A DNA stretch of 64,000 bases, taken from the NCBI RefSeq assembly GCF_000820025.1, contig NZ_CDBI01000048.1, positions 1 to 64,000 on the forward strand. The letters run 5' to 3'. The notes beneath the pieces were generated by a model. The model saw only the letters and a list, made by a program, of their open reading frames with translations, ran no database searches and had not been told where the DNA came from. The translations under genes and the position numbers were made by a program. Positions 11,129-22,291 of the stretch are shown piece after piece. Each line of letters starts with the position of its first letter. The stretch's first letter is position 1. Source of the DNA: Aeromonas popoffii (GTDB lineage Bacteria; Pseudomonadota; Gammaproteobacteria; Enterobacterales; Aeromonadaceae).

Positions 11129-13675
11129 ATGAGGCGAGCACTCGAGTCTGTCTATCAAATCATCTCAAGTCTGTCTCATTCGAGTGGCCAGGGATATTTC
11201 GATACCTTTGTGAGTGAAATCGCCGCAGCGGTCAGGGCCGATTTCGTCCTGATTTCAGGCAGGGATCAAGCTGGGCTGTTTTTCAAGGTACACGCCGTCC
11301 ACCCTGCGTCTCTCGACACCACCCATTTCAGTTTTCCGATCAGCGCCACCCCGGGGGAGGTCGCCCTGCAACAGGGGGAGGCCTGGTTCAGCGATCGCGT
11401 CCAGCAGCTGTTCCCTCATGCCGCCGTGTTGCAGGCCTGGCATATTCAGGCCTATGCCGCCGTGGCCCTCAAGAATGCCCAGGGCGAGACTATCGGCCTT
11501 TGCAGCGTGCTGTTCAAGCAACCGCTCGCCAACATGGACAAGGTGATGGGCTTGCTGCGGCTGCTGGCGCCGCTGGCGGGCCGCGAGCTGGCGCTGATGT
11601 GTCAGCAGTTACCGGTGCTGAATCAGCCTGAGTATCACCACTTTCTGCACACCATGATGTCCCATGCCCCCGTGGGGATCGGCAAGCTGGATCTGGATGG
11701 CAGGATCCTCTGGACCAACCCGGCCATCGAGAAGATGCTGGGTTACAGCCAGAAGGAGCTGCAGCACCGCACTGCTGCCGAACTCAACCATCCGGAAGAC
11801 TGGCTGCGCAGCGCCCCCTGTTATGGGGAGCTCAAGCGCGGCGAGCGTACTGCCTTCACTCAGGAGAAGCGTTACCTGCACCGGGATGGTCAGGTGTTGT
11901 GGGGGCGGGCCACTGTCACCCTGGTGCGGGACGAGCAGCTGCAGCCCGACTACCTGATGGTGGTGCTGGAAAATATCGATCCTCTCAAGCGTCATGCCGA
12001 GCAGCTCAAACTCTCCCACCGGGTCTATGACAATCTCTCCGAAGCCATTTTGGTGTGTGATGCCGACAGTCGCATCATCTCGGTCAATCCGGCGTTCGAG
12101 CAGATCACGGGGTACAGCGAGAGTGAGGTGTGCGGTCAGTGCCCCAGCATGCTCAAGTCCGGGCTGCACGATCAGGCCTTTTACGCCGACATGTATCACG
12201 CGCTGGAGCGGGTAGGAGTCTGGCGTGGCGAGGTGTGGAACAAGCGCAAGAACGGCAAGCTCTACCCCCAGCAGCTGATGATCAGCACCTTGCGGGAAGG
12301 GGGCAAGATCAGCCAGTACATAGGCATCTTCAGCGATCTCTCCCAGACCAAGCTGGCGGAGCAGAAAATCGCCGCCCAGGCCAACTACGACAACCTCACC
12401 GGCCTGCCCAATCGCTGGCTGTTTGGCCGCTGCCTCAGCCGCTTCTGCGAGCGCGGCGAGCGTTTCGCACTCATGGTGCTCGACCTCAACAACTTCAAGG
12501 CGGTCAACAACAGCATGGATCACCACGCCGGTGACGCCCTGCTGCGGGAGGTGTCGGATCGGCTGGTGAGCCGGGTACGTACCGATGATTTGGTGGCCCG
12601 CATCGGCGGCGACGAGTTCGCCTTCCTGGTGCCCGGTATAGTCAACCGTCGGCAGGCCGAGGTATTCGCCAAGCAGGTGGTAGGGGGCTTCGTCCGTCCC
12701 TTCATGCTGGCCAATCAGCACCTTTATGTGACCGCCACCATCGGCATCACCCTCTGCCCCGGGGATGGCGTCGAGAGCGACGAGCTGCTGCGCAACGCCG
12801 AACAGGCGCTGTTTGCCGCCAAGCGGCAGGGGCGCCAGCTCGGCACCTACTGCGTCTCCATGCGGGAGGAGGTGCGCCAGCGTCACCAGATGCAGCAGGA
12901 TCTGGCGGAGGCCATCAAGCTGGAGCAGCTGACCATGGCCTATCAGCCCATCTGGGACAACCGCCGCGGCCGGGTGGCCAAGCTGGAGGCGCTGGTGCGC
13001 TGGTATCACCCCCAGTGGGGCCAGGTTTCGCCGGCGGATTTCATTCCGCTGGCGGAAGAGGCCGGGCTCATTCAGGGGCTGGGAGCGCTGGTGCTCTGGC
13101 AGTCGTGTCGGGATCTGGCGCGGTTGCAGCAATCCGGCTTCCCGGATCTGCAGATGTCCATTAACCGCTCCACCCAGGAGTTCCAGACCATAGATCCGGA
13201 GGCGAGCGAGTGGCTCAAGGTGATCCACCACTTCGGGCTCGACCCCTGCGATATTGTCATCGAGATCACCGAATCCCTGCTGATGGAAACCAGTGATCAG
13301 CACAGGGTGCGGATCGATGCCCTGCGCGAGGCGGGCTGCAAGCTGGCCATCGACGACTTCGGCACCGGCTATTCGGCTCTCAACTACCTGCGCAACTTCC
13401 CGGTGGATCTGGTCAAGATTGACAGGGCCTTCGTGCGCCATATCCCGTTCAACGAGCAGGACAGGCTGCTGCTCGATGGCATCATCAACATAGTGCACAA
13501 CCTCGGCATGCAGGTGGTGATCGAGGGGGTGGAGACTCGCGAGCAGCTCAACTTCCTATGCCAGAAGGGGTGTGCCTTCACCCAGGGGTTCCTGCTCAGC
13601 CGTCCACTGGCATATGACGACCTGATCGAATACCTGCAACTCAACGACAAGAGCATGTTCCTGCAGAGCAGCTAG
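11129..13675 (+). CDS. GAF-PAS-PAS-GGDEF-EAL cyclic-di-GMP protein
   Basis: An 848-aa cytoplasmic signalling protein that probably both makes and breaks cyclic-di-GMP. Reading from the N-terminus: a GAF-like sensor (about 15-160), two PAS domains (about 168-285 and 293-405), a GGDEF domain (about 420-585) and an EAL domain (about 595-840). The synthase motif GGDEF is intact (493-497), with an RxxD inhibitory site (RTDD, 484-487) exactly five residues upstream. The phosphodiesterase domain keeps EAL (620-622), the ITESLLM, DDFGTGYS, KIDRAFV and IEGVET motifs. There is no membrane segment. It is a single-gene unit; the signal sensed is unknown. Confidence 0.9.
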   Translation: MRRALESVYQIISSLSHSSGQGYFDTFVSEIAAAVRADFVLISGRDQAGLFFKVHAVHPASLDTTHFSFPISATPGEVALQQGEAWFSDRVQQLFPHAAVLQAWHIQAYAAVALKNAQGETIGLCSVLFKQPLANMDKVMGLLRLLAPLAGRELALMCQQLPVLNQPEYHHFLHTMMSHAPVGIGKLDLDGRILWTNPAIEKMLGYSQKELQHRTAAELNHPEDWLRSAPCYGELKRGERTAFTQEKRYLHRDGQVLWGRATVTLVRDEQLQPDYLMVVLENIDPLKRHAEQLKLSHRVYDNLSEAILVCDADSRIISVNPAFEQITGYSESEVCGQCPSMLKSGLHDQAFYADMYHALERVGVWRGEVWNKRKNGKLYPQQLMISTLREGGKISQYIGIFSDLSQTKLAEQKIAAQANYDNLTGLPNRWLFGRCLSRFCERGERFALMVLDLNNFKAVNNSMDHHAGDALLREVSDRLVSRVRTDDLVARIGGDEFAFLVPGIVNRRQAEVFAKQVVGGFVRPFMLANQHLYVTATIGITLCPGDGVESDELLRNAEQALFAAKRQGRQLGTYCVSMREEVRQRHQMQQDLAEAIKLEQLTMAYQPIWDNRRGRVAKLEALVRWYHPQWGQVSPADFIPLAEEAGLIQGLGALVLWQSCRDLARLQQSGFPDLQMSINRSTQEFQTIDPEASEWLKVIHHFGLDPCDIVIEITESLLMETSDQHRVRIDALREAGCKLAIDDFGTGYSALNYLRNFPVDLVKIDRAFVRHIPFNEQDRLLLDGIINIVHNLGMQVVIEGVETREQLNFLCQKGCAFTQGFLLSRPLAYDDLIEYLQLNDKSMFLQSS

Positions 13676-13813
13676 CCGATACCTGTTCTAGCGCCAGGGT
13701 CAGCCTGTCGTGTCTTCTCGCCATGCCACTTGGCCCCGATACGACACACCCTACAGCCGCATAAAGGGGCTGTGATACACTCCGCCCATTGAACTTAGAA
13801 CGCAGCCAAGATC

Positions 13814-14563
13814 ATGCAAATCCTCCTCGAAGACCCCACCAAGGCCGCGCAGGCACACGTGCTGGCCAGCCAGCTTGACCAGACCGACTACCCCCAGTTC
13901 GCGCTGGTGTTTACGCCCGAGCGGCTGGAGCTGCGCAAGCTGGACGAACCCAAGCTGGGTGCCGTCTATGTGGACTTTGTGGAAGGAGCCGTAGCCCACA
14001 GACGCAAGTTCGGCGGCGGGCGCGGTCAGTCCATTGCCAAGGCGGTCGGGCTCAAGGCCGGTGCAATGCCTACCGTGGTGGATGCCACTGCCGGGCTCGG
14101 CCGCGATGCCTTCGTGCTGGCTTCCCTCGGCTGCAAGGTGACCTTGATTGAGCGCAGCCCTGTGGTGGCGGCCCTGTTGCAGGATGGATTGATACGGGCG
14201 GCGCAGGATCCCGAGATAGGCCCCTGGGTCAGCGAGCGGATGCAGCTGCTGCAAGGCCCCGCGGTGGATAACCTGCTGGCGCTGCCAGAACGGCCTGATG
14301 TCATCTACCTCGATCCCATGTTCCCCCACAAGCAGAAGTCGGCGTTGGTGAAAAAAGAGATGCGGGTGTTCCAGTCGCTGGTGGGGCCGGATCTCGATGC
14401 GGATGCCCTGTTGCCGGCGGCCCTCAAGATGGCGGAGAAGCGGGTGGTGGTAAAGCGCCCCGACTACGCGGGTTGGCTCAATGAGCACAAGCCCAGCATG
14501 GCCATCGAGACCAAGAGCAACCGCTTCGATGTCTATGTCATGGCGGCGCTGGCGGCGGGTTAA
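13814..14563 (+). CDS. rsmJ: 16S rRNA (guanine-1516-N2) methyltransferase RsmJ
   Basis: RsmJ (YhiQ) methylates G1516 of 16S rRNA with S-adenosylmethionine. The 249-aa product has the family features [17 protein letters not shown], the SAM motif [19 protein letters not shown], and the catalytic-type [20 protein letters not shown]. Length matches E. coli. In E. coli it is next to prlC, as here, with the cyclic-di-GMP gene lying between. Confidence 0.96.
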   Translation: MQILLEDPTKAAQAHVLASQLDQTDYPQFALVFTPERLELRKLDEPKLGAVYVDFVEGAVAHRRKFGGGRGQSIAKAVGLKAGAMPTVVDATAGLGRDAFVLASLGCKVTLIERSPVVAALLQDGLIRAAQDPEIGPWVSERMQLLQGPAVDNLLALPERPDVIYLDPMFPHKQKSALVKKEMRVFQSLVGPDLDADALLPAALKMAEKRVVVKRPDYAGWLNEHKPSMAIETKSNRFDVYVMAALAAG

Positions 14564-14586
14564 CGGTCTGTGTGAGCCGCGGATGT

Positions 14587-14624
14587 AAAAAGGAGGGCCA
14601 ACACCATGTTGGCCCTCCTTTTTT
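14587..14624. terminator. Bidirectional terminator between rsmJ and rof
   Basis: A long stem joins 14587-14602 and 14608-14624 (AGGAGGGCCAAC and its complement), with a run of A before and of T after. It serves the convergent genes rsmJ and rof. Confidence 0.92.
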
Positions 14625-14633
14625 GTACTGTAT

Positions 14634-14888
14634 TCAGCGAGTTGGAGCGAAGCGGATCAGCTTCTCTTCCCCTTGCCAGTTCAGGCGCAAGGTCGCCAAC
14701 TCTGCCAGGCTGAGCCGCTCGCCACTGTGCAACAGCAGATACTCAACCCCTTCGCTGGCTTCTATGGTGCGGATCTTGTCATGCCACTGGTAACCATCAC
14801 GGCTGGTGAGGCTCACCGGCAATTGCCAGCTGGCGGCAATTTCAAGCCAGTCGTAGAGATCGCAGCTGATAGGTTGGTAATCCGGCAT
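14634..14888 (-). CDS. rof: Rho-binding antiterminator Rof
   Basis: Rof (YaeO) binds the RNA-binding domain of Rho and blocks termination. The 84-aa product aligns by eye with E. coli Rof: MPDYQPISCDLYDWLE against MNDTYQPINCDDYDNLE, then VEYLLLHSGERLSLAELATL. The ATG at 14888 has GGGAG six bases upstream; a start seven codons earlier is also open. It lies 30 bases behind gppA on the same strand, and rho is about 4 kb away. Confidence 0.85.
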   Translation of the reverse strand: MPDYQPISCDLYDWLEIAASWQLPVSLTSRDGYQWHDKIRTIEASEGVEYLLLHSGERLSLAELATLRLNWQGEEKLIRFAPTR

Positions 14889-14918
14889 GATCGGCTCCCA
14901 AACAAGCAAGTTTCTGGA

Positions 14919-16409
14919 TCAGGCTTCCAGCAAGCGAGTGGGCCAGCCCATCTTTTGCTGGCGTTCCACTTCGAGTCGCAATTCGCTGGCGCGCAGGTAG
15001 TGTTCATCCATCCATCCCTTGGGCAGGGTCAGAATCAGCGCCTCTTCATCGGCCTGCAGGGTGAAGCTGGGTACTGTGCCCTGAGTGCGACGCATGCAGA
15101 GGATCAGCGCGATGCGCAGGATACGGGCCAGGCGGATCGCCTGACGACCGGTGACGGCACCCTGTTTCTCCAGGGTTTCCAGCTTGAATTCGTCCCGCTG
15201 GTTGAACAGCAGGGCCGACAACAGCTTTTTTTGCGCAGGGGTAAAGCCCGGCATGTCGATGTTGTCGATGATGTAGGCGGCGTGCTGCGGCGCCTTCTTG
15301 TACTCGATACAGAGGCCGATCTCGTGCAGCAGGGCTGCATAACGCAAGATCGGGCGCCCGTAGCGTTTGGAGAGTCGCCAGGCCGGTTGCAGCTGGTTGA
15401 ATGCGTCGACGGCGGTATCGCGCACCCGCTCGGCGTGCTCTGTATCCAGCTGATAGCGGCTGATCAGGCTGTCTGCGGTGCGATCCCGGGCATCACAGTC
15501 GTGATTGTTGCCAAGCAGACCGTAGATCAAGCCTTCTCGCAACGCGCCGCCCGCGAGGGTCATGCTCTCGATGTTCAGGGTTTCGAAGATGGCGATCAGG
15601 ATGGCGAGACCGGAGGGGAACACGGTCAGCCGCTCGGCCGCCAGCCCTTCCAGTTGCAGCTGATCCAGCCTGCCACAGGCGATGGCCTGACCCATCAGCT
15701 CCTGCAGTTTCGGCAGGGTGACCCGCTCGCTCTTCCCTTGCGCCAGCATGATCTCTTGCAGCGCCTGTACCGTGCCGGAGGCGCCGACGCAGGTGCGCCA
15801 GCCCAGCGTACGGTAGTCTTCCGCCACCTTCTCCAACACCGCCTTGGCGGCCGCGATGGCCTGTCCGAAGCGGGCTTCACTCAGCTCGCCATCACCGAAG
15901 TGGTTGTTGAGCCAGGTGACGCAGCCCATGTGCAGGCTGTTGAGCAGTTTCGCTTCGCTATGTTCGCCGATCACCAGCTCTGTGCTGGCGCCGCCGATGT
16001 CGATCACCAGCCGGTTGCCTTCCCCGGCAGAGGTCCAGGAGACCCCCTCGTAAATGGTCTTGGCCTCTTCCTCGCCAGAGATGATCTCTATGCTGTGGTT
16101 GAGCACCCGTTCCGCTTCGCTGAGGAACTCATCGACGTTGGTGGCAAGGCGCAAGGTAGCTGTGCCCACCACCCGGATGTTGTCGGCCGGAATGTCCTGC
16201 AACTGCTCGGAGAAAAGGCGCAGGCAGTCCCAGCCCCGCTCCATGGCGGCACGGCTGAGACGAAATTCCGGATCGAGCCCGGCGGCGAGGCGAACCTTGC
16301 GCTTGACCTTGGTGACGGTGCGCAGCGCACCGGCGACCTCGCGCACCACCAGCATATGAAAGCTGTTGGAGCCAAGGTCGATGGCGGCATAGAGCGGCGA
16401 GTTGTACAA
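14919..16409 (-). CDS. gppA: Guanosine-5'-triphosphate,3'-diphosphate pyrophosphatase GppA
   Basis: GppA converts pppGpp to ppGpp in the stringent response and belongs to the Ppx/GppA ASKHA family. The product has the phosphate-binding start YAAIDLGSNSFHMLVVREV, VIDIGGASTEL, and a C-terminal HD-like region (LLHEIGLCIEYKKAPQHAAY). GppA rather than Ppx is chosen because it follows rhlB as in E. coli and aligns closely with E. coli GppA. A TTG start at 16409 is proposed: it gives 496 aa (E. coli 494), lies 13 bases after the rhlB stop and has AAGGA upstream. The only longer in-frame option is a GTG at 16469 inside rhlB. Confidence 0.88.
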   Translation of the reverse strand: MYNSPLYAAIDLGSNSFHMLVVREVAGALRTVTKVKRKVRLAAGLDPEFRLSRAAMERGWDCLRLFSEQLQDIPADNIRVVGTATLRLATNVDEFLSEAERVLNHSIEIISGEEEAKTIYEGVSWTSAGEGNRLVIDIGGASTELVIGEHSEAKLLNSLHMGCVTWLNNHFGDGELSEARFGQAIAAAKAVLEKVAEDYRTLGWRTCVGASGTVQALQEIMLAQGKSERVTLPKLQELMGQAIACGRLDQLQLEGLAAERLTVFPSGLAILIAIFETLNIESMTLAGGALREGLIYGLLGNNHDCDARDRTADSLISRYQLDTEHAERVRDTAVDAFNQLQPAWRLSKRYGRPILRYAALLHEIGLCIEYKKAPQHAAYIIDNIDMPGFTPAQKKLLSALLFNQRDEFKLETLEKQGAVTGRQAIRLARILRIALILCMRRTQGTVPSFTLQADEEALILTLPKGWMDEHYLRASELRLEVERQQKMGWPTRLLEA

Positions 16410-16422
16410 CTGGGCCTGTCCT

Positions 16423-17712
16423 TCAGCTCTTGCGCGGCGGACGACGACGGTTGTTGCTGTTGGCACCACCCTGGCGATCCCGCATGTTGCGGTTCACCGG
16501 CTGGCGGTTACGAACGACCCGTTTCGGTGCGGTCACGTCATCCAGCAGCGCCTCGCGGTCATACTTGCTGACCGGGATCGGGTGGTGGATGTACTCCTCG
16601 ATAGCAGGCAGGTTGAAGGCATAGTCTTCACAGGCCAGGCTGATGGAGTGACCGCTCTTGCCGGCACGACCGGTACGCCCGATACGGTGCACATAGTCCT
16701 CGGCGTCGTCGGGCAGGTCGTAGTTGAAGACGTGGGTCACGTCCGGGATGTGCAGACCACGGGCAGCCACGTCGGTGGCGACCAGGATGTCCAGCGACCC
16801 CTTGGTGAACTCTTCCAGGATCTTCATCCGCTTCTTCTGCGGCACGTCACCGGTCAGCAGACCGACACGGTGGCCGTCATTCTCCAGCCACGCATGTACG
16901 TCTTCACAGACATGCTTGGTGTTGGCGAACACGATGGCCTTTTCCGGCCACTCTTCTTCCATCAGAGAGAGCAACAGCAGCATCTTGTCTTCGTTGGAGG
17001 GGTAGAACAGCTCCTCCTTGATGCGCACGCCCGTCATCTGTTCAGGCTCCACCTGCACGTGTTCCGGGTGGTTCATGTGCTCGTAGGCCAGCTCCTGCAC
17101 CCGCAGGGAGAGGGTGGCGGAGAACAGCATGCTTAACCGCTCGGTCGGTGCCGGCATGCGGCGGAACAGGAAGCGGATGTCCTTGATGAAGCCCAGATCG
17201 AACATGCGATCGGCTTCATCCAGTACCACGACCTGAATATTGCTCAGGTCGATGACCTTGGACTTGAAGTAGTCGATGATGCGGCCTGTGGTGCCAATCA
17301 GGATGTCGACGCCCTGCTCCAGCACGGCCAGCTGCTTGTCGTAACCTTCGCCGCCGTAGGCGAGGCCGAGTTTCAGGCCGGTAGAGGCGGCTATGCTGTC
17401 GGCATCGTTGTAGATCTGTACTGCCAGTTCCCGGGTGGGCGCCATGATGATGGCTCTGGGTTGGTTAACCAGACGGGGATTGGTCAGCGGGTGGGTCAGC
17501 AAATAGTTGAATGTCGCGGCCAGGAAGGCAATGGTCTTGCCGGTTCCTGTCTGGGCCTGACCGGCAAGGTCATGGCCTTCTACCAGCAACGGCAGAGACA
17601 GAGCCTGGATGGGCGTGCAATAGTGAAATCCCTTTGATTCCAGACCAGCCAGAACTTCGGGTTCGAGGCCCATTTGGGCGAATTTTTCGGTCGTTAAGTG
17701 TGTTTTGCTCAT
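16423..17712 (-). CDS. rhlB: ATP-dependent RNA helicase RhlB
   Basis: RhlB is the DEAD-box helicase of the RNA degradosome and unwinds structured RNA for PNPase. The 429-aa product carries AQTGTGKT (motif I), PTRELAVQI (Ia), [13 protein letters not shown] (II), SATL (III), [14 protein letters not shown] and [10 protein letters not shown] (VI), then a basic Arg/Asn-rich tail ([14 protein letters not shown]...[10 protein letters not shown]). It is divergent from trxA and probably cotranscribed with gppA. Confidence 0.95.
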   Translation of the reverse strand: MSKTHLTTEKFAQMGLEPEVLAGLESKGFHYCTPIQALSLPLLVEGHDLAGQAQTGTGKTIAFLAATFNYLLTHPLTNPRLVNQPRAIIMAPTRELAVQIYNDADSIAASTGLKLGLAYGGEGYDKQLAVLEQGVDILIGTTGRIIDYFKSKVIDLSNIQVVVLDEADRMFDLGFIKDIRFLFRRMPAPTERLSMLFSATLSLRVQELAYEHMNHPEHVQVEPEQMTGVRIKEELFYPSNEDKMLLLLSLMEEEWPEKAIVFANTKHVCEDVHAWLENDGHRVGLLTGDVPQKKRMKILEEFTKGSLDILVATDVAARGLHIPDVTHVFNYDLPDDAEDYVHRIGRTGRAGKSGHSISLACEDYAFNLPAIEEYIHHPIPVSKYDREALLDDVTAPKRVVRNRQPVNRNMRDRQGGANSNNRRRPPRKS

Positions 17713-17825
17713 GGCGGTAGGTTATCAGGTTAGGCTTGCAATAATAAACAGGATCATTTCAAATAGGGCAACTATTGCCTTTGTTGATACGTCAATAAAG
17801 CCTTAATTACTGACTGGAGTTGGAG

Positions 17826-18152
17826 ATGAGTGACAAGATTGTTCAGCTGAGCGATGCCAGCTTCGAGGCAGATGTAATCAAAGCCGATGGCGCCGTTCTG
17901 GTCGACTTCTGGGCCGAATGGTGCGGTCCGTGCAAGATGATTGCCCCGATCCTGAACGAAGTCGCCCAAGAGTATGCCGGTCGTGTGACAGTGGCGAAAT
18001 TGAACATCGACCATAACGCCGACACTCCGCCCAAGTATGGGATTCGCGGTATTCCGACCCTCTTGCTGTTCAAGAATGGCGAAGTGGCTGCGACCAAGGT
18101 CGGTGCCCTGTCCAAGACTCAGCTGAAAGAGTTTCTGGACGGTAACCTGTAA
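17826..18152 (+). CDS. trxA: Thioredoxin 1
   Basis: TrxA is the main cytoplasmic disulfide reductase. The 108-aa product has the active site WCGPCK near residue 31, cis-Pro segment [12 protein letters not shown], and the same length as E. coli Trx1 (109 aa). The ATG at 17826 follows TGGAG; an in-frame TTG two codons earlier is less likely. It is divergent from rhlB and ends in a strong terminator. Confidence 0.97.
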   Translation: MSDKIVQLSDASFEADVIKADGAVLVDFWAEWCGPCKMIAPILNEVAQEYAGRVTVAKLNIDHNADTPPKYGIRGIPTLLLFKNGEVAATKVGALSKTQLKEFLDGNL

Positions 18153-18160
18153 TAATCAAA

Positions 18161-18196
18161 AAGGAGCGCATTGCAATAATGCGCTCCTTGTATTTT
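18161..18196 (+). terminator. Intrinsic terminator after trxA
   Basis: A perfect 12-bp stem AAGGAGCGCATT/AATGCGCTCCTT (18161-18172 with 18178-18189) has a 5-base loop, followed by a T-rich stretch. Confidence 0.88.
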
Positions 18197-18259
18197 ATCA
18201 CCTAGACGCTCGTCCCGATTGGTGCTAGTTTATCGTTCGTTTGCTAACCTTTTTGCCTG

Positions 18260-18358
18260 ACTCTTTGCTTAACAACAGCCCGGCAAATCAAATCCGATCA
18301 GCATCAATCCAGCAGACTGTCTCCTCATTTCAATCCTTGCTTACAGACTTTCACCACT
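18260..18358 (+). promoter_or_regulatory. C-rich, G-poor rho leader, candidate rut site
   Basis: The untranslated stretch before rho is rich in C and poor in G, with few stable stems; by eye C outnumbers G about threefold over 18290-18358. This is the composition Rho prefers to load on. E. coli rho is known to be autoregulated by termination in its leader, so the same is inferred here. No clear leader peptide was found. Confidence 0.45.
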
Positions 18359-19624
<1,266 letters not shown>

Positions 19625-19642
19625 TCTGGTCGGACAATGACG

Positions 19643-19672
19643 AAACCGCGGCTTAGGTCGCGGTTTTTGTTT
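19643..19672 (+). terminator. Intrinsic terminator after rho
   Basis: An 8-bp stem AAACCGCG/CGCGGTTT (19643-19650 with 19659-19666) runs into a T tract. Confidence 0.8.
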
Positions 19673-19731
19673 ATCTATTTTCCGGTCGCTTGAGTAGTAT
19701 GAAACCTCGATGTCACAAGGACAGGGACGTC

Positions 19732-20739
19732 ATGAAGCTGGTACTTCTGATAGGACTCGGTTGGCTGATGGGCATGCCGGTGCATGCTGCCCCCCCTTCG
19801 GTGCCCAGATCCGAGCTGGTCGCTGATGAAGGGCTGCAGGGCCATCTCGATTATCTGGGCAGCCGTCTGCAGCAGGGGCAGTTTGCTGCCATGGACTCGC
19901 TGTTGGACTCGCTGGCCGTGGGCCAGCGGGAATACCTGCTGTGCCGGCTACTTACCACCCTGGATGCCAGCCCCAGCGCAAGCTCCCCCGAACTGCTGCT
20001 GTGGGTGCGTGCCCAGTCGGTGAAGGCACCCCGTTGGCTGGTGGAGAAGGAGGTGGACGGTTTCCTGGTCCAGCAGCCTGCCTATGATTTTGCCGCTGCG
20101 GCGCGGCTGGTACTGAGCCGCTGGCAGCAACAGGTCTGGCAGGACAACTACCGCCAGCTGCTGGAGCAGAACAGCTTCGAATTCAAACAGATCTACAACA
20201 GCCGCAACCGGGACCTGGCCTTGCAGCAGCAGGCGTTGCTGGCAGTCCTCGAGCGGCAGCCGCGCTTTGTCTTGCAGCGCGAGGCGCGCAAGCTGGCCGC
20301 CATGAGCATCTTCCTGCCCGACAATCAGCTGCTGCGACAGCTGGTCGAGCGCACTGGCGATACCGCCCTCTATCAGAAGCTGTGGCACCAGCCGGTGGAT
20401 CACGACAGTATCGCTGCCCTCATGAGCGTGGCCCGTTTTCATCAGGGGCAGACGGCGAGCGACCTGCTAATCGCCGCCAGCCGCAACAGTCGTTTGACAT
20501 TGCCCGCCCTGCAACAACTCAGCCAGCTCTCACCCCTGCCCGACTCGGCGCAGAAGTTCCTGCTGGCCGAACTTGGCAATCGTCAGTACAGCGGTCAGGT
20601 GGCCAGTCTGCTGTTGCAGATGGATGAACCCAAGCTGCTGGCCCAGCTCGCCGATCGGCTCACCCAGCAGGAAAAGCGCCATGCCAGTCCTGTGATGCTG
20701 CCCGATACGGGTACACCCGTCGCTTCGCCGGGGTTATAA
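19732..20739 (+). CDS. Hypothetical periplasmic protein, signal peptide, helical
   Basis: Not recognised. The 335-aa product begins with a Sec signal peptide (MKLVLLIGLGWLMGMPVHA, probable cut before APPS). The mature part is rich in Leu, Gln, Ala and Arg and looks all-helical, possibly with repeated helix pairs (for example LLRQLVERTGDTALYQKLW and LAQLADRLTQQEKRH). No catalytic motif is visible. The ATG at 19732 is chosen for the signal peptide and the purine-rich site before it; a longer frame from 19690 has none. ubiD starts 30 bases downstream, so they may be cotranscribed. Confidence 0.8.
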   Translation: MKLVLLIGLGWLMGMPVHAAPPSVPRSELVADEGLQGHLDYLGSRLQQGQFAAMDSLLDSLAVGQREYLLCRLLTTLDASPSASSPELLLWVRAQSVKAPRWLVEKEVDGFLVQQPAYDFAAAARLVLSRWQQQVWQDNYRQLLEQNSFEFKQIYNSRNRDLALQQQALLAVLERQPRFVLQREARKLAAMSIFLPDNQLLRQLVERTGDTALYQKLWHQPVDHDSIAALMSVARFHQGQTASDLLIAASRNSRLTLPALQQLSQLSPLPDSAQKFLLAELGNRQYSGQVASLLLQMDEPKLLAQLADRLTQQEKRHASPVMLPDTGTPVASPGL

Positions 20740-20769
20740 TGCGGCATCGCCTGAACACAGGGTACCTGC

Positions 20770-22239
20770 ATGAAATACAAGGATTTGCGTGATTTCATCG
20801 CGCAGCTGGAACAAAACGGACAACTCAAGCGCATCACCCGCGAGATAGATCCCTATCTGGAGATGACGGAGATCAGCGATCGCACCCTGCGTGCGGGTGG
20901 CCCGGCCCTGCTGTTCGAAAATCCCAAAGGTTACCGCATGCCGGTGCTGACCAACCTGTTCGGCACCCCGGATCGGGTCGCCATGGGCATGGGCCAGCCC
21001 AACGTCGGCGCCCTGCGTCAGGTGGGTACCTGGCTCTCCTACCTGAAGGAGCCCGAGCCGCCGCGCGGTCTCAAGGAGCTGATGGAGAAGCTGCCCATCT
21101 TCAAGCAGGTGCTCAATATGCCGACCAAGCGGCTCTCCTCCGCCCCTTGCCAGCAGGTGGTGCTGGAAGGGGAGGCGGTCGATCTGGACCAGATCCCGAT
21201 CCAGCACTGCTGGCCCGGTGATGTGGCGCCCCTGGTCACCTGGGGCCTTACCATTACCCGCGGTCCCTATAAGAAACGGCAGAACCTCGGCATCTACCGC
21301 CAGCAGAAGATCGGCAAGAACAAGCTGATCATGCGCTGGCTGGATCACCGCGGTGGCGCCATCGATTTTCGCGAGTGGCAGGAAGCCCACCCGGGCGAGC
21401 GCTTCCCCGTGGTGGTGGCGCTGGGCGCCGATCCTGCGACCATACTCGGCGCAGTGACGCCGGTGCCGGACAGTCTCTCCGAATATGCCTTCGCGGGCTT
21501 GCTGCGGGGCAGCCGCACCGAAGTGGTGAAGGCGCTGAGCTGTGAGCTGGAGGTGCCCGCCAGCGCCGAAATCGTGCTGGAGGGGTATCTGGAGCCGGGG
21601 GAGATGGCGCCCGAGGGGCCTTACGGGGATCACACTGGTTACTACAACGAAGTGGACGAGTTCCCGGTCTTCACTATCACTCACATGACGATGCGCCGTG
21701 ATGCCATCTACCACAGCACCTACACAGGCCGTCCGCCCGATGAACCGGCGGTGCTCGGCGTGGCATTGAACGAGGTGTTCGTGCCGCTGTTGCAGAAGCA
21801 GTTCCCCGAAATAGTGGATTTCTACCTGCCGCCGGAAGGCTGTTCTTACCGGATGGCGGTGGTGACTATCAAGAAGCGTTACCCGGGCCATGCCAAGCGG
21901 GTGATGCTGGGGGTCTGGTCTTTCCTGCGCCAGTTCATGTACACCAAGTTCGTGATCGTCTGCGATGACGACATCAACGCCCGCGACTGGAAGGATGTGA
22001 TCTGGGCCATCACCACCCGGATGGACCCGGCCCGGGATACCACCCTGATCGAACACACCCCGATCGACTACCTCGACTTCGCCTCGCCTGTCTCCGGCCT
22101 TGGCTCCAAGATGGGGCTGGATGCCACCAACAAGTGGCCGGGGGAGAGCAACCGCGAGTGGGGGCAACCCATAGTCCAGGACGAGGCGGTGAAGCAGAAG
22201 GTGGATGCCATCTGGGATGAGCTGGCTATTCTCGGCTAG
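20770..22239 (+). CDS. ubiD: 3-octaprenyl-4-hydroxybenzoate decarboxylase UbiD
   Basis: UbiD is the prenylated-FMN-dependent decarboxylase of ubiquinone synthesis; it needs UbiX to make the cofactor. The 489-aa product has the family start [22 protein letters not shown] and the active-site segments [19 protein letters not shown] and [22 protein letters not shown]. Length is typical. fre follows, as in E. coli, here with a 214-base gap. Confidence 0.96.
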   Translation: MKYKDLRDFIAQLEQNGQLKRITREIDPYLEMTEISDRTLRAGGPALLFENPKGYRMPVLTNLFGTPDRVAMGMGQPNVGALRQVGTWLSYLKEPEPPRGLKELMEKLPIFKQVLNMPTKRLSSAPCQQVVLEGEAVDLDQIPIQHCWPGDVAPLVTWGLTITRGPYKKRQNLGIYRQQKIGKNKLIMRWLDHRGGAIDFREWQEAHPGERFPVVVALGADPATILGAVTPVPDSLSEYAFAGLLRGSRTEVVKALSCELEVPASAEIVLEGYLEPGEMAPEGPYGDHTGYYNEVDEFPVFTITHMTMRRDAIYHSTYTGRPPDEPAVLGVALNEVFVPLLQKQFPEIVDFYLPPEGCSYRMAVVTIKKRYPGHAKRVMLGVWSFLRQFMYTKFVIVCDDDINARDWKDVIWAITTRMDPARDTTLIEHTPIDYLDFASPVSGLGSKMGLDATNKWPGESNREWGQPIVQDEAVKQKVDAIWDELAILG

Positions 22240-22268
22240 GCCTGGTTGCTTGGGATTTATATCACGCG

Positions 22269-22291
22269 GGCCGGGTCGACCCAGCCCGGCC
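22269..22291. repeat. GC-rich hairpin between ubiD and fre
   Basis: A perfect 7-bp inverted repeat GGCCGGG/CCCGGCC (22269-22275 with 22285-22291) has a 9-base loop and no T tract. It may protect the ubiD mRNA end or pause transcription. Confidence 0.5.

Noticed and set aside
11609..13498. Minus-strand ORF of 629 codons opposite the GGDEF-EAL gene
   Set aside because: Antisense shadow: His, Gln and Leu-rich, no ribosome site, no domain, and the plus strand is a well-supported gene.
14673..16571. Plus-strand ORF of 632 codons opposite rof, gppA and part of rhlB
   Set aside because: It crosses three recognised genes in antisense and resembles no protein family.
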